Below, one piece after another: positions 1-4,853 of a stretch of 8,746 bases of DNA. The translations under genes and the position numbers were made by a program. Numbering within the stretch: position 1 is the stretch's first letter; every line of letters starts with the position of its first letter. The DNA is from Synechococcaceae bacterium WB8_1B_136 (lineage in GTDB: Bacteria; Cyanobacteriota; Cyanobacteriia; PCC-6307; Cyanobiaceae), in contig RGNC01000079.1 of assembly GCA_010029175.1 (NCBI GenBank), positions 1 through 8,746 of the forward strand, written 5' to 3'. The notes under the pieces were generated by a model. That model saw only the letters and a program-made list of their open reading frames with translations, did no database searches and had not been told where the DNA came from.

Positions 1-160
1 AGCCCAGCAGCAGGGTGCCGAGGATCCCCGCCTGCACCCAGCCGGCCCGGGTGAGCAGCGGAGCCCTCTGGGCCAGGGCGATCAGCACGGCATTGATCAG
101 CAGGGCCACCAGCCAGTGCTGGAGGCGATCAGGTGCCACCAGCAGCCGAAGCTCGAGCAT
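1..160 (-). CDS. DUF92/TIGR00297 family membrane protein, N-terminal part (VTE6-like, putative phytyl-phosphate kinase)
   Basis: Only the first 53 codons are present; the gene runs off the left edge. Reading leftward from the ATG at 158-160, the protein begins MLELRLLVAPDRLQHWLVAL and continues with INAVLIALAQRAPLLT and RAGWVQAGILGTLLLG. That is a first membrane helix, a short loop and the start of a second helix, matching my recollection of the N-terminus of cyanobacterial DUF92 proteins. The plant member VTE6 is described as a phytyl-phosphate kinase that recycles phytol from chlorophyll into tocopherol precursors; that role here is inferred from family. The start is uncertain: no clear Shine-Dalgarno sequence is visible, and in-frame GTG codons lie upstream. 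It is divergent from the small protein gene at 312, with about 150 bp between them, in which I see no convincing promoter. Family call moderately sure, function tentative. Confidence 0.72.
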   Translation of the reverse strand, partial: MLELRLLVAPDRLQHWLVALLINAVLIALAQRAPLLTRAGWVQAGILGTLLLG

Positions 161-311
161 GCAATCCGCCAGGAGTGGCACCCAGCACAACACGGCCAGC
201 CGCGCCGGGCCACTGCCGCTTCTGTTGCGCTGCCCTACGGATCAGGCCCCAGCAGGCCATGCGGCAGGCGCCGCAGCAGATAATCGGCCCATCGGCCTCC
301 TGATCGGCGCC

Positions 312-728
312 ATGGTGTTCAACCGCAAGGGCAAGTTCTTCCTCAACCTCGATGAGAAGGCCGCCGACAGCAGGGTGACCGTGGCTCCGGTGGCCGTGGC
401 TCCGGTGGCTCAAGCAGCCCCAACCGCAACCAGCAAGACCGCTGCTCCGGCCCAGGCCTCAATCCCCGCCAAGGCCGCTGCACCAGCCGCAGCCCCAACC
501 CCAGGCGCCACCAGCAGCGACAGCCCATCCGGCCCGGTGCTCACCACCGCCGAGGCCATCGCCGCCGAACTGGCGGCAGCCCAGGCCGACCGTCCGCCCC
601 TGAGCACCGCCACCTTCGCCCCTGAGTGCGTCACCGCCGGAGGGGCCCTGCCCATGGGCCGCCGCCGCGGCGGCGCCAATCTGGCCGGTTTCAAGGCCAT
701 GGCCGGCAGCCTGTTTGGCAAGAAGTGA
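312..728 (+). CDS. small Ala/Pro-rich protein with conserved-looking ends, function unknown
   Basis: 138 residues. The open frame extends further upstream, but the protein-like part begins at the ATG at 312, with MVFNRKGKFFLNLDE. Three parts are visible. A basic/aromatic N-terminal segment (about 1-16) is followed by a low-complexity linker rich in Ala, Pro, Thr and Ser (about 20-85). The C-terminal segment has a helix-like stretch (LTTAEAIAAELAAAQADRPP), then FAPECVTAGGALPMGRRRGG and ANLAGFKAMAGSLFGKK. I recall small picocyanobacterial proteins with similar ends and a variable middle, but know no function. There is no signal peptide or membrane helix. The basic RRRGG patch and terminal KK could suit binding to nucleic acid or an acidic surface, which is speculation. 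The linker holds a perfect in-frame 15-bp duplication (381-410). The gene is convergent with the broken rsmE. Confidence 0.7.
   Translation: MVFNRKGKFFLNLDEKAADSRVTVAPVAVAPVAQAAPTATSKTAAPAQASIPAKAAAPAAAPTPGATSSDSPSGPVLTTAEAIAAELAAAQADRPPLSTATFAPECVTAGGALPMGRRRGGANLAGFKAMAGSLFGKK
381..410 (+). repeat. 15-bp in-frame tandem duplication (VAPVA x2)
   Basis: The unit gtggctccggtggcc occurs twice head to tail, the second copy differing only in its last base. Being 15 bp it keeps the frame and adds a second VAPVA to the linker of the small protein. It looks like a recent slippage duplication. Confidence 0.9.
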
Positions 729-743
729 GCCCAGCGGCGGTTC

Positions 744-785
744 CACCCAGCTGAGCCGAGCAGGCACCCAGCTGAGCTGAACAGC
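744..785. repeat. 21-bp tandem repeat, two copies, in the convergent gap between the small protein gene and rsmE
   Basis: Two 21-bp units (744-764 and 765-785) share the core cacccagctgagc and differ at three positions. They fill most of the gap between the small protein stop (726-728, plus) and the rsmE stop (788-790, minus). On the plus strand they contribute TGA at 752, 773 and 778, in the two frames not used by the gene's own stop. Confidence 0.85.
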
Positions 786-787
786 CC

Positions 788-1476
788 TCAACAGGACCAG
801 CGCCGATGCCGCCAGGCACTCAGGGCGGCGATGGCGGCCACGGCCGCAGTGGAGGAGCGCAGGATCCTCGGGCCGAGGCACACAGGGATCCATCCCTGCC
901 GCTCTGCTGCGGCCTCCTCGGCCGCACTCCAGCCCCCCTCCGGCCCGCAGGCCAGCCACAGGGCCTCGGGGCGGGCCGCAGGCCTGAGGCCTGCCCCCAG
1001 CCCTGAGCGGCGGGGCTGGGATCCGGCAATTGCGGCAGCCACAGGCGCTCGCACTGCTCCACGGCCTCGCGGGCGATGGAGCGCCAGCGCTCGGGCCGGA
1101 GCTGCCCCAGCACGGCGGTGCGATCACAGATCCAGGGCTGCAGCTGATCCACCCCCAGCTCCACGGCCATGCGCAGCAGCACCTCGTAGTCGCGTTTCAC
1201 CACGGCGGCGGCCAGCACCAGCTCCGGGCAGGGGCGCGGCTGGCGCTCAAGGGGCATGGCCAGGGGCTGTTGCAGCCGCGCCTGGCTGCGCCCCTCGATC
1301 CGAGCCTCCCAGAGGCCTCCGGCACCATCGACAACCGCAAACAGCCCACCCAGCCCGAGCCGCAGCACCCGGGTGAGGTAGCGGCTTTCCTCAGACCCCA
1401 ACGCCACCAAGCCATCGGCGGCGGCGGCCTGCAGTCGCTCGGGATCGATCAGCAGTCGGCGCCGCTCCTGGGCCAC
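788..1476 (-). pseudogene. rsmE: 16S rRNA (uracil1498-N3)-methyltransferase RsmE, frameshifted and internally shortened
   Basis: RsmE methylates N3 of U1498 of 16S rRNA in the decoding region; it is a SPOUT enzyme with a C-terminal trefoil knot. The N-terminal part reads in one frame from a GTG at 1474-1476: RRRLLIDPERL, RYLTRVLRLGLGG, then VVKRDYEVLLRMAVELGVDQ and EQCERLWLPQL, all typical of the family. The C-terminal part, with the knot and SAM site, reads in another frame: ARPEALWLACGPEGGWS and LGPRILRSSTAAVAA, stopping at 788-790. The switch lies between about 975 and 1022. Beyond the frame change, the span between LPQL and CGPEGG is about 28 residues against roughly 44 in E. coli RsmE, and the usual strand with a L..P.A-type motif is missing. 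In the first frame translation runs on to 820 as unrelated Arg/Pro-rich sequence. The start is fixed by the upstream gene's stop 3 nt before it, in the same frame. Either a pseudogene or a sequence/assembly error. Confidence 0.82.
978..1020. repeat. two adjacent GC-rich palindromes at the rsmE frame break
   Basis: The first palindrome, gcaggcctgaggcctgc (978-994), has perfect 8-bp arms around one base. The second (996-1020) has 8-bp arms, cccagccc and gggctggg, with a 9-base loop. One base separates them. They sit inside the short interval where rsmE changes frame and lacks sequence, so they may have provoked a deletion during replication, or an assembly or sequencing error. Confidence 0.8.
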
Positions 1477-1479
1477 CGC

Positions 1480-1938
1480 TCAGGCGTCCGGAGCAGCAAG
1501 CGGGAACAGACTGTCCGGGTGCTCATCCACGGGCCAGTCGTCGTTGATGCCGCCCACCAGCAACTCCTCAATCTGCACCACATCGCTGTCGAGCTGGCGC
1601 AGGCTGTTGATCAACACGTCGAGGGCCACGGCATCGCTGGTGCCCAGGTCGACCCAGCAGCGCGCCCAATCGGCCTGGTATTCGATCTCGCCCATGTTGT
1701 GCATCAGGGCCGGCATGGCCCGCTCGGCCACCTCGGCGTCGTAGGCCATCCAGCTCACATCGGCCCCCTCCTCATGCACCTGCAGGTTTTCGGCGTTGAA
1801 ACCGCCCAACTTGCCCAGGAAGAACCAGCTGTCGAACACGGTGTCCACATAGCCCCGCTCCCCCTGGCCAGGGGGATGGGAGAAGCGCAGCCAGATCCAG
1901 CAATTGAACGGATCAAACTCCCGAAAGCGAATCTCCAT
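1480..1938 (-). CDS. DUF3531 family protein
   Basis: 152 residues, soluble, no signal peptide or membrane segment. The protein begins MEIRFREFDPFNCWIWLRF. Characteristic blocks follow: GYVDTVFDSWFFLGKLGGFN (about 40-60), ALMHNMGEIEYQADWARCWV and DLGTSDAVALDVLINSLRQL, then DSDVVQIEELLVGGINDDWP near the C-terminus. I recognise this as the DUF3531 family found across cyanobacteria and in chloroplasts; no biochemical role is known to me. The open frame extends 26 codons further upstream, but that part is not family-like, so the ATG at 1936-1938 is preferred. Its TGA (1480-1482) lies 3 nt before the rsmE GTG start, so the two were probably co-transcribed and translationally coupled. It is divergent from the ABC ATPase gene, with 76 bp between the starts. 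Acidic/aromatic composition suggests a compact domain; nothing catalytic is evident. Confidence 0.88.
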   Translation of the reverse strand: MEIRFREFDPFNCWIWLRFSHPPGQGERGYVDTVFDSWFFLGKLGGFNAENLQVHEEGADVSWMAYDAEVAERAMPALMHNMGEIEYQADWARCWVDLGTSDAVALDVLINSLRQLDSDVVQIEELLVGGINDDWPVDEHPDSLFPLAAPDA

Positions 1939-1946
1939 CGCGCCGC

Positions 1947-1990
1947 GGCTCCAGCAGGCAGAGGGTGACCCCATCAAACATGCTGGGGCC
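1947..1990. promoter_or_regulatory. inverted repeat in the divergent intergenic region (possible operator or leader hairpin)
   Basis: ggctccagca (1947-1956) pairs with tgctggggcc (1981-1990) over 10 positions, one being a G-U wobble in a plus-strand transcript, around a 24-base spacer. It occupies most of the 76-bp gap between the DUF3531 start (1938) and the ABC ATPase start (2015). It could be a leader hairpin for the ABC gene or a binding site. I see no convincing -35/-10 pair here. Chance pairing in GC-rich DNA is possible. Confidence 0.3.
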
Positions 1991-2014
1991 TCCAGCGGGC
2001 CAGTGCGGCCAGCC

Positions 2015-2671
2015 ATGCTCGAGCTCCGATCCCTCCACTACCAGGCCGCCACGGCGCCCGAGCCGGTGCTGCGGGGGGCCAGCCTGACGCTCAGGCCGGG
2101 AACCCCCTCCCTGGTGGCGGGCCGCAGCGGCAGCGGCAAAACCACGCTGCTGGAGTTGATCTGTGGCCTGGCCGAACCCCAGGGCGGCCAGATCCTCTGG
2201 CAGGGGCAGGCCCTGCGCGCCCGGCAGCGGCGCTGGCTCTGCGGGCTGGTGTTCCAGTTTCCGGAACGCCATTTCCTGGGCCTCACGGTGGGCCAGGAGC
2301 TGAAGCTGGGCCAGCGCCGTCTGCCCTCCGAGCGGGCCGAGGCGGTGCTGCGGCAGGTGGGTTTGCAGGGCCTCTCGCTGCAGCAGGCACCGGAGCGCCT
2401 CAGTGGCGGCCAGCAGCGGCGGCTGGCGCTGGCGGTGCAGCTGCTGCGGGATCCGCGGGTGCTGCTGCTCGATGAGCCCACCGCCGGCCTGGACTGGTCG
2501 GTGCGCGACGAGGTGCTGGAGCTGCTGGGCGAGCTGAGCCGGGATCGGGTGCTGCTGGTGGTGACCCACGAGCCAGAGCTGTTCGCCGGACGGGTGGAAG
2601 CGGGCCACAGCTGGCGCCTGGAGCAGGGCCAACTGGTCGGCGCCCCCGGACTGGAGCTGCGCCAACGCTGA
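2015..2671 (+). CDS. ABC transporter ATP-binding protein, CbiO/NAP14 (ABCI11)-like
   Basis: 218 residues, a single nucleotide-binding domain with every core motif. Walker A is GRSGSGKT (36-43), the Q-loop glutamine is Q81 in LVFQFPERHF, and the signature LSGGQ is at 129-133. Walker B is VLLLDEP with D153 and catalytic E154, the D-loop aspartate is D160, and the switch histidine is H185 in VVTHE. The FQFPER block and overall size resemble the CbiO/EcfA ATPases and the chloroplast protein NAP14/ABCI11, which is linked to metal homeostasis. No permease or substrate-binding gene is adjacent, so the partner must be encoded elsewhere and the substrate is unknown. The ATG at 2015 is chosen because family homology begins at LELRSL; the frame is open 37 codons further upstream, overlapping the DUF3531 gene. 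No Shine-Dalgarno sequence is obvious. The stop codon lies inside the first unit of a tandem repeat. Confidence 0.88.
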   Translation: MLELRSLHYQAATAPEPVLRGASLTLRPGTPSLVAGRSGSGKTTLLELICGLAEPQGGQILWQGQALRARQRRWLCGLVFQFPERHFLGLTVGQELKLGQRRLPSERAEAVLRQVGLQGLSLQQAPERLSGGQQRRLALAVQLLRDPRVLLLDEPTAGLDWSVRDEVLELLGELSRDRVLLVVTHEPELFAGRVEAGHSWRLEQGQLVGAPGLELRQR

Positions 2672-2716
2672 ATTCTGGGTGCGCCAACGCTGAATTCCGG
2701 GTGCGCCAGCGCTGAA
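2658..2716 (+). repeat. 22-bp tandem repeat spanning the ABC ATPase stop codon, about 2.7 copies
   Basis: Units start at 2658, 2680 and 2702 with the core gcgccaacgctgaatt. The first two differ at one base; the third diverges after about 15 bases. The first unit contains the last codons (Arg-Gln-Arg) and TGA of the ABC gene. As 22 is not a multiple of three, the TGAs at 2669, 2691 and 2713 fall in three different frames. The array ends about 40 bp before the Hsp33 start. Confidence 0.92.
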
Positions 2717-2745
2717 TACAGTGCCGTCACCACCAGGGCGTGACC

Positions 2746-2751
2746 GAGGAG
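2746..2751 (+). promoter_or_regulatory. Shine-Dalgarno sequence of hslO
   Basis: GAGGAG lies 7 nt before the ATG at 2759. It is the clearest ribosome-binding site in the window and fixes the Hsp33 start. Confidence 0.75.
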
Positions 2752-2758
2752 CAGGGAG

Positions 2759-3673
2759 ATGACGGATCGTCTGGTACGGGCCACGGCGGCCGGCGGGGGC
2801 ATCCGCCTGGTGGCCGTGAGCACCAGCACCACCCTGCGCTACGCCCGCCGCCGCCACAACCTCTCCTTCCTCACCACGGCCCTGCTGGGCCGTGCCATGA
2901 CCGCCGGCCTGCTGCTGGCCAGCTCCATGAAGGTGCGCCACGGCCGGGTGAACCTGCGCATCGCCTCCGACGGCCCCCTGCGGGGCCTGATGGTGGATGC
3001 GGGCCGCGACGGCAACGTGCGGGGCTATGTGGGTGATCCCAGCCTGGAACTGGATCTGGTGAGCGAGGCCGATGGCAGCCGCCATTTCGATTTCCGCCGG
3101 GCCTGCGGCACCGGCTACCTGCACGTGGTGCGCGACCTGGGGGAGGGGGAGCCCTTCAGCTCCACGGTGGAACTGGTGAGTGGCGGCATCGGCGACGATG
3201 TGGCCTCCTATCTGCTCCATTCCGAGCAGACGCCGTCAGCGGTGTTCGTGGGAGAGCAGATCGACAGCAGCGGGGTGCGCTGCGCCGGGGGCGTTCTGGT
3301 GCAGGTGCTGCCCAAGGCGGCCCGCGAACCTGCCCTGGTGGCACTGCTGGAGGAGCGCTGCCGCGAGATCAGCGGCTTCAGCCGGCGGTTGGCCGCCTGC
3401 GAGGGCAACCTGCAGGCCCTACTGCAGGACATCTTCCCCGACCTTGATCCCCAGCTGCTGGAGGAGGCCGAAGCCAGCCAGGAGGTGAGTTTCCACTGCC
3501 CCTGCAGCCGCAAGCGCAGTGTGAATGCCCTCAAGCTGCTGGGCCGCGATGAGCTGCGCGACATCCTGCAGGAGGACGGCAAGGCCGAACTCACCTGCCA
3601 CTTCTGTAATGAGGTGTATCAGGTGGGTGGCGGCGAGCTGCAGGAGCTGATCGCCGAGTTGACCTCAGCCTGA
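2759..3673 (+). CDS. hslO: Hsp33 redox-regulated chaperone
   Basis: 304 residues; E. coli Hsp33 has about 292. It is a cytoplasmic holdase activated by oxidation: four cysteines bind zinc when reduced, and disulfide formation exposes the client-binding surface. The N-terminal domain carries typical blocks: RYARRRHNLSFLTTALLGRA, MTAGLLLASSMK, SDGPLRGLMVDAG, NVRGYVGDP, FSSTVELVSGGIGDDVASYL and HSEQTPSAVFVG. The C-terminal switch is intact, with C247-P-C249 in FHCPCSRKR and C280-H-F-C283 in LTCHFCNEVY, giving the CXC plus CXXC pattern. The start has a good Shine-Dalgarno sequence. It follows the ABC ATPase gene by 87 bp and could be read from the same transcript or from its own promoter; a TACAGT at 2717-2722 lacks a matching -35. 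Function is inferred from strong family features. In a phototroph it would counter oxidative unfolding. Confidence 0.96.
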   Translation: MTDRLVRATAAGGGIRLVAVSTSTTLRYARRRHNLSFLTTALLGRAMTAGLLLASSMKVRHGRVNLRIASDGPLRGLMVDAGRDGNVRGYVGDPSLELDLVSEADGSRHFDFRRACGTGYLHVVRDLGEGEPFSSTVELVSGGIGDDVASYLLHSEQTPSAVFVGEQIDSSGVRCAGGVLVQVLPKAAREPALVALLEERCREISGFSRRLAACEGNLQALLQDIFPDLDPQLLEEAEASQEVSFHCPCSRKRSVNALKLLGRDELRDILQEDGKAELTCHFCNEVYQVGGGELQELIAELTSA

Positions 3674-3681
3674 GCAGGCTG
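3666..3681. terminator. short hairpin at the hslO stop (weak terminator candidate)
   Basis: cagcct (3666-3671) and aggctg (3676-3681) form a 6-bp stem with a 4-base loop. The hslO TGA begins in the last stem base and ends in the loop. No T-run follows, so it is at best a weak or factor-assisted terminator in the convergent gap. Confidence 0.25.
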
Positions 3682-3700
3682 GAGCCACTCGATCTGAAGC

Positions 3701-3761
3701 GCTCAACAGCCTCTGGCGATCAACAGCCTCTGGCGCTCAACAGCCTCAGGCGATCAACAGC
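3701..3761. repeat. 17-bp tandem repeat at the stop of the CPP1-like gene, about 3.6 copies
   Basis: Units start at 3701, 3718, 3735 and 3752 with the sequence gctcaacagcctctggc. The second base alternates (gctc, gatc, gctc, gatc) and the third unit reads tcagg for tctgg; the last unit is partial. On the minus strand the array contains the end and TGA (3746-3748) of the CPP1-like gene, then further TGAs at 3737-3739 (in frame), 3720-3722 and 3703-3705 (the other two frames). It fills most of the convergent gap after hslO. Confidence 0.92.
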
Positions 3762-4465
3762 GCCCCGAGGATCAGCAGCACCAGGGCCGGCAGGCTCTGC
3801 AGTTGCTGCGGTGCCAGGGGCAGGCCCAGGGGAAGCCCCTGGGACAGGGATGGATCCAGCAGCCGCAGCAGCAGCCCGCCCAGCAGCAGTCCGAGGCTGA
3901 GCAGCAGCACGCTCCAGCCGGCTGCCGCCAGCAAGCGGCCGGTGCGGCGCTGCAGGGCCACCACGGCCAGCACCGTGGCGCAGGCCAGCAGCAGTTCGGC
4001 ATTGGCGGCAGAACCCAGCAGAAGCAATGCCGCCAACGCGGCACCCAGCAGCGGGATCAGCCAGCGTTCACGGCCCTGGGGCCAGGCCAGGCTGGGCAGG
4101 GCCAGGGACGGCAGCTGAAAACTGGGCTTGGACAAGGCGGGCAGGCTGGGCAGGGCCGGCAGGCTCGGCCGCAGCGGCGGCGTGGCCGGCGCAGGCCGGG
4201 TGGCCTCCCGCTGGGAGGCATTGAGTGCCGCTGAGCTCACCCGGCCCTGCTGCCGTTCTTTCAGACGGTCCATCAGCACGGCGTCGTAGGCCGCCTCCAC
4301 CCGAGCGCGCGCCTGCGGGTCGTCGCCCACCTCCCTCAGGCGTTCCTGCTTGGCCTGCTGCACGGCATCGAAGCTGGCATCCGGACTGATGCCCAGCCGC
4401 TCGTAGGGGGAAGGGGGAGCACCGCCGGCACCCGAGGACGAATCCGTTCCAGCTCCCTGGTTCAT
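3746..4465 (-). CDS. CPP1-like (DUF3353) protein: J-like domain plus membrane helices
   Basis: 239 residues from the ATG at 4463-4465; an ATG 23 codons upstream adds only Thr/Pro/Gln-rich sequence. After a Gly/Ser-rich start, residues about 19-76 resemble a J-domain (SPYERLGISPDASFDAVQQA, then EAAYDAVLMDRLKERQQG), but the His-Pro-Asp motif that activates Hsp70 is absent. A Pro/Leu/Ser linker (about 85-130) leads to a hydrophobic C-terminal half with about four predicted helices: WLIPLLGAALAALLLLG, ELLLACATVLAVVAL, a third at SVLLLSLGLLLGGLLLRLL and a last at LVLLILGALLIA. This order matches the CPP1/CDF1 family of cyanobacteria and plastids. Arabidopsis CPP1 is a chaperone-like protein that stabilises the light-dependent protochlorophyllide reductase POR, so a membrane-bound role in chlorophyll synthesis is plausible but inferred. 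Family fairly sure. Confidence 0.83.
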   Translation of the reverse strand: MNQGAGTDSSSGAGGAPPSPYERLGISPDASFDAVQQAKQERLREVGDDPQARARVEAAYDAVLMDRLKERQQGRVSSAALNASQREATRPAPATPPLRPSLPALPSLPALSKPSFQLPSLALPSLAWPQGRERWLIPLLGAALAALLLLGSAANAELLLACATVLAVVALQRRTGRLLAAAGWSVLLLSLGLLLGGLLLRLLDPSLSQGLPLGLPLAPQQLQSLPALVLLILGALLIA

Positions 4466-4546
4466 GCCTGTAGGCGTCTGAGGCGTGCGCTGTGTCGAGC
4501 GTATCGAGCCCGGGCCCACAGAGGGGAGGGCCAAACCGCAAGCCGT

Positions 4547-4780
4547 TCAGAACAGAGGCTCGCTGTGGCGGTAGCCCGCCTCCTGCTGCAACAGGCGACG
4601 CTGCTGCTCAGCCTCTTCGCTGCGCAGCCAGCAGCGCCGCTTGAGCAGGGGCATCTGGGGCGGCAGGTGGCTGCCCTCGCGCATCTCCACGGCACCGGAG
4701 TGGCCGGCACCGGGCACAAAGCTCACGTAGTCGCAACCGCCGTCGGCTCGGGGCCGCACCAGCCAGAGAGGTCTCGCCAT
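4547..4780 (-). CDS. 77-residue protein of unknown function between prfC and the CPP1-like gene
   Basis: Reads MARPLWLVRPRADGGCDYVS, then FVPGAGHSGAVEMREGSHLP, PQMPLLKRRCWLRSEEAE, and ends QEAGYRHSEPLF. The first half looks like a small beta-rich domain (WLVRP, CDYVSFVPGAGHSG) and the rest like an amphipathic helix rich in Glu, Gln and Arg. It has two cysteines, at 16 and 50. There is no signal peptide or membrane helix. I think similar small proteins occur in picocyanobacteria but cannot name a family or function. The open frame extends 55 codons upstream, overlapping the end of prfC; the ATG at 4778-4780 is preferred because the upstream part is Cys/Gly/Pro-rich and not protein-like. It lies 71 bp after prfC and 81 bp before the CPP1-like gene, on the same strand. 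No strong Shine-Dalgarno sequence is visible. Confidence 0.7.
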   Translation of the reverse strand: MARPLWLVRPRADGGCDYVSFVPGAGHSGAVEMREGSHLPPQMPLLKRRCWLRSEEAEQQRRLLQQEAGYRHSEPLF

Positions 4781-4824
4781 CGGGATGACAGGTGCTGTGA
4801 CCTTTCGTTGCAAGGATTCTGGCG

Positions 4825-4853
4825 AGGCCGCGGGGCAAGCGTGGCAGCGGCCT
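4825..4853 (-). terminator. GC hairpin just after the prfC stop (weak terminator or processing candidate)
   Basis: aggccgc (4825-4831) and gcggcct (4847-4853) form a 7-bp stem with a 15-base loop. On the minus strand it begins within the prfC TAG stop (4852-4854). There is no T-run. It could lower readthrough into the 77-residue gene or protect the prfC 3' end. Confidence 0.28.

Noticed and set aside
970..1022. Programmed ribosomal frameshift in rsmE
   Set aside because: No slippery heptamer is seen, and a frame change alone would not restore the missing residues between LPQL and CGPEGG.
820..1060. Reading the rsmE first frame to its own stop at 820 as a genuine 218-residue variant
   Set aside because: After the frame break the sequence is Arg/Pro/Cys-rich and lacks the GPEGG and LGPRILR knot motifs, which are present in another frame over the same DNA.
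1030..1968. 312-codon plus-strand open frame opposite rsmE and DUF3531
   Set aside because: Shadow frame with His/Gln/Leu-rich sequence, opposite family-like coding on the minus strand.
1913..3220. 435-codon minus-strand open frame across the ABC ATPase and hslO
   Set aside because: It spans two real genes and their gap; Gln/His/Ala-rich with no domain.
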